From Patescibacteria group bacterium (lineage in GTDB: Bacteria; Patescibacteriota; Patescibacteriia; XYB2-FULL-38-15), in contig JAHIRI010000031.1 in the NCBI GenBank assembly GCA_018818855.1, positions 1-5,432 of the forward strand: a DNA stretch of 5,432 nucleotides, written 5' to 3'. The translations under genes were made by a program, and so were the position numbers. Below the pieces are notes generated by a model, which saw only the letters and a list, made by a program, of their open reading frames with translations, did no database searches and was not told the DNA's origin. Each line of letters starts with the position of its first letter. Within the stretch, counting starts at the first letter, position 1. Positions 4,436 to 5,432 of the stretch are shown here, piece after piece.

Positions 4436-5432
4436 ATGGAAAAGAAATCTTCAAATAAAAACTTACGCAAAGCAAACCGAGCTAAAAATGACGAGTTTTA
4501 TACCCAGCGTGTTGATATTGAAAAAGAGCTTACGCACTACAAAGAGCAATTTCGGGGCAAGGTTGTTTATTGTAATTGCGATGATCCGTTTGAAAGTAAT
4601 TTTTTTAAGTATTTCGCTGCTAATTTTAATGCTTTAGGCCTCAAGAAGCTCATTACAACGAGTTATAATAAATCACCGATTGCAGGTATACAGGTGCCTT
4701 TGTTTGAAATGGAAGGGTTGAAATCCATAAAACCTAAAGATGCAGAACCTTACAAAATTGAAATAAATGAAGTTACCGATATTAATCGCGATGGCGCGAT
4801 AAATCTTGAAGATGTGGAGCAACTGTTAAGACACAACAAAAATACCGTAACTCCTTTGAAGGGAAATGGGGACTTTCGCAGTGAAGAGTGCATTGAACCA
4901 CTAAAAGAGGCAGATATTGTCGTAACCAACCCGCCGTTTTCGCTCTTTCGCGAATATGTCGCACAGCTTGTGGAATATGATAAAAAGTTTTTGATCATCG
5001 GCAATACTAATGCTCTAACTTATAAAGAAATTTTTAAGCTTATTAAAGATAATAAACTTCGTACTGGCTACACAAACTTTAATGTCGGTATGTTTTTTGT
5101 CGTGCCGAATGATTGGGAAAAATTCCATCATATTGATGAAAATGGCAATAAAATAGCACGAGTATCCACTTCATGTTGGTTTACTAATTTTGAAGTTGAA
5201 AAACATAAGCAAGAGATTACTCTTTACAAAAAATATAATTCTAAAGAATACCTCAAGTACGATAATTATGATGCGATTGAAGTACCGAAAGTTTCTGAAA
5301 TTCCAATGGATTATCGAGGGGCAATGGGGGTCCCGGTTACTTTTATTGATAAATATAACCCAGATCAGTTTAAAATTTTGGATGCTATTGGTAGATATAG
5401 CATGCTTACCGGGCCAACGGAAGAAACAAGAG
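4436..5432 (+). CDS. EcoRI-family adenine-specific DNA methyltransferase (partial, 3' end outside window)
   Basis: At least 332 residues are present and the frame is open to the window edge; M.EcoRI itself has 326. It transfers a methyl group from SAM to adenine N6 in DNA. Near the N-terminus are NDEFYT (18-23) and VVYCNCDDP (43-51) with SNFFKYF (54-60), all characteristic of the M.EcoRI family. The catalytic motif IV is NPPF at 165-168, the form used by N6-adenine methyltransferases. Residues 115-126 (DINRDGAINLED) form an EF-hand or dockerin-like loop inserted before the catalytic motif. FRSEECIEPLKEADIVVTN (147-165) leads into motif IV. The start ATG is 4 nt after the nuclease stop with no Shine-Dalgarno, which suggests coupling. 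The target sequence cannot be read from the protein; GAATTC is known for M.EcoRI but family members may differ. The gene has no frameshift in the visible part. Confidence 0.93.
   Translation, partial: MEKKSSNKNLRKANRAKNDEFYTQRVDIEKELTHYKEQFRGKVVYCNCDDPFESNFFKYFAANFNALGLKKLITTSYNKSPIAGIQVPLFEMEGLKSIKPKDAEPYKIEINEVTDINRDGAINLEDVEQLLRHNKNTVTPLKGNGDFRSEECIEPLKEADIVVTNPPFSLFREYVAQLVEYDKKFLIIGNTNALTYKEIFKLIKDNKLRTGYTNFNVGMFFVVPNDWEKFHHIDENGNKIARVSTSCWFTNFEVEKHKQEITLYKKYNSKEYLKYDNYDAIEVPKVSEIPMDYRGAMGVPVTFIDKYNPDQFKILDAIGRYSMLTGPTEETR

Noticed and set aside
4750..5004. Minus-strand open frame inside the methyltransferase gene
   Set aside because: It is a shadow of the conserved coding region around NPPF.
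1..5432. CRISPR arrays, tRNA or rRNA genes, insertion sequences
   Set aside because: No regularly spaced repeats, tRNA-like cloverleaf, rRNA sequence, transposase or paired terminal inverted repeats were seen.

Overview
This window most resembles a Candidate Phyla Radiation (Patescibacteria, probably Parcubacteria-like) genome. The evidence is indirect: moderate-to-low GC, very compact single-strand layout, few Shine-Dalgarno sequences, and a first protein with an architecture I associate with that group (short cytoplasmic head, one membrane helix, low-complexity Ser/Thr/Gly linker, large exported domain). No rRNA or taxonomic marker is present, so the assignment is an inference. All supported genes are on the + strand.

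Layout. (1) 23-1609: a 528-residue single-pass membrane protein of unknown function, ending at a GC-rich intrinsic terminator. (2) 1663-2030: an independent small unit, made of a consensus promoter, a leader with an attenuator-like hairpin, a 73-residue acidic protein of unknown function, and a terminator almost identical to the previous one. (3) 2034-3445: the most interesting part, a two-gene unit that looks like a ribosomally synthesised and post-translationally modified peptide (RiPP) locus. It has a promoter, a 60-residue peptide with a Cys/Gly/Asp-rich C-terminus, a hairpin plus T-run that probably lowers read-through, and a radical SAM/SPASM enzyme of 352 residues, closed by a terminator. 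(4) 3449-5432: a third promoter, a fragment matching the C-terminal end of an XRE-type helix-turn-helix regulator, a GIY-YIG nuclease with a C-terminal DUF4357 domain, and, 4 nt later, an EcoRI-type adenine DNA methyltransferase that runs off the window. This last block looks like a restriction-modification or related DNA-defence operon.

How the parts work together. In the RiPP unit the radical SAM enzyme is expected to install carbon-centred crosslinks (thioether or C-C) in the Cys/Asp-rich tail of the peptide. No protease, transporter or separate leader-binding protein is visible. In the last block the methyltransferase would mark host DNA and the GIY-YIG protein is the candidate nuclease; the regulator fragment suggests that the block once had, or elsewhere still has, a controller gene. 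A recurrent architectural theme is that each of the three terminators ending a transcription unit is followed within a few bases by the -35 box of the next promoter.
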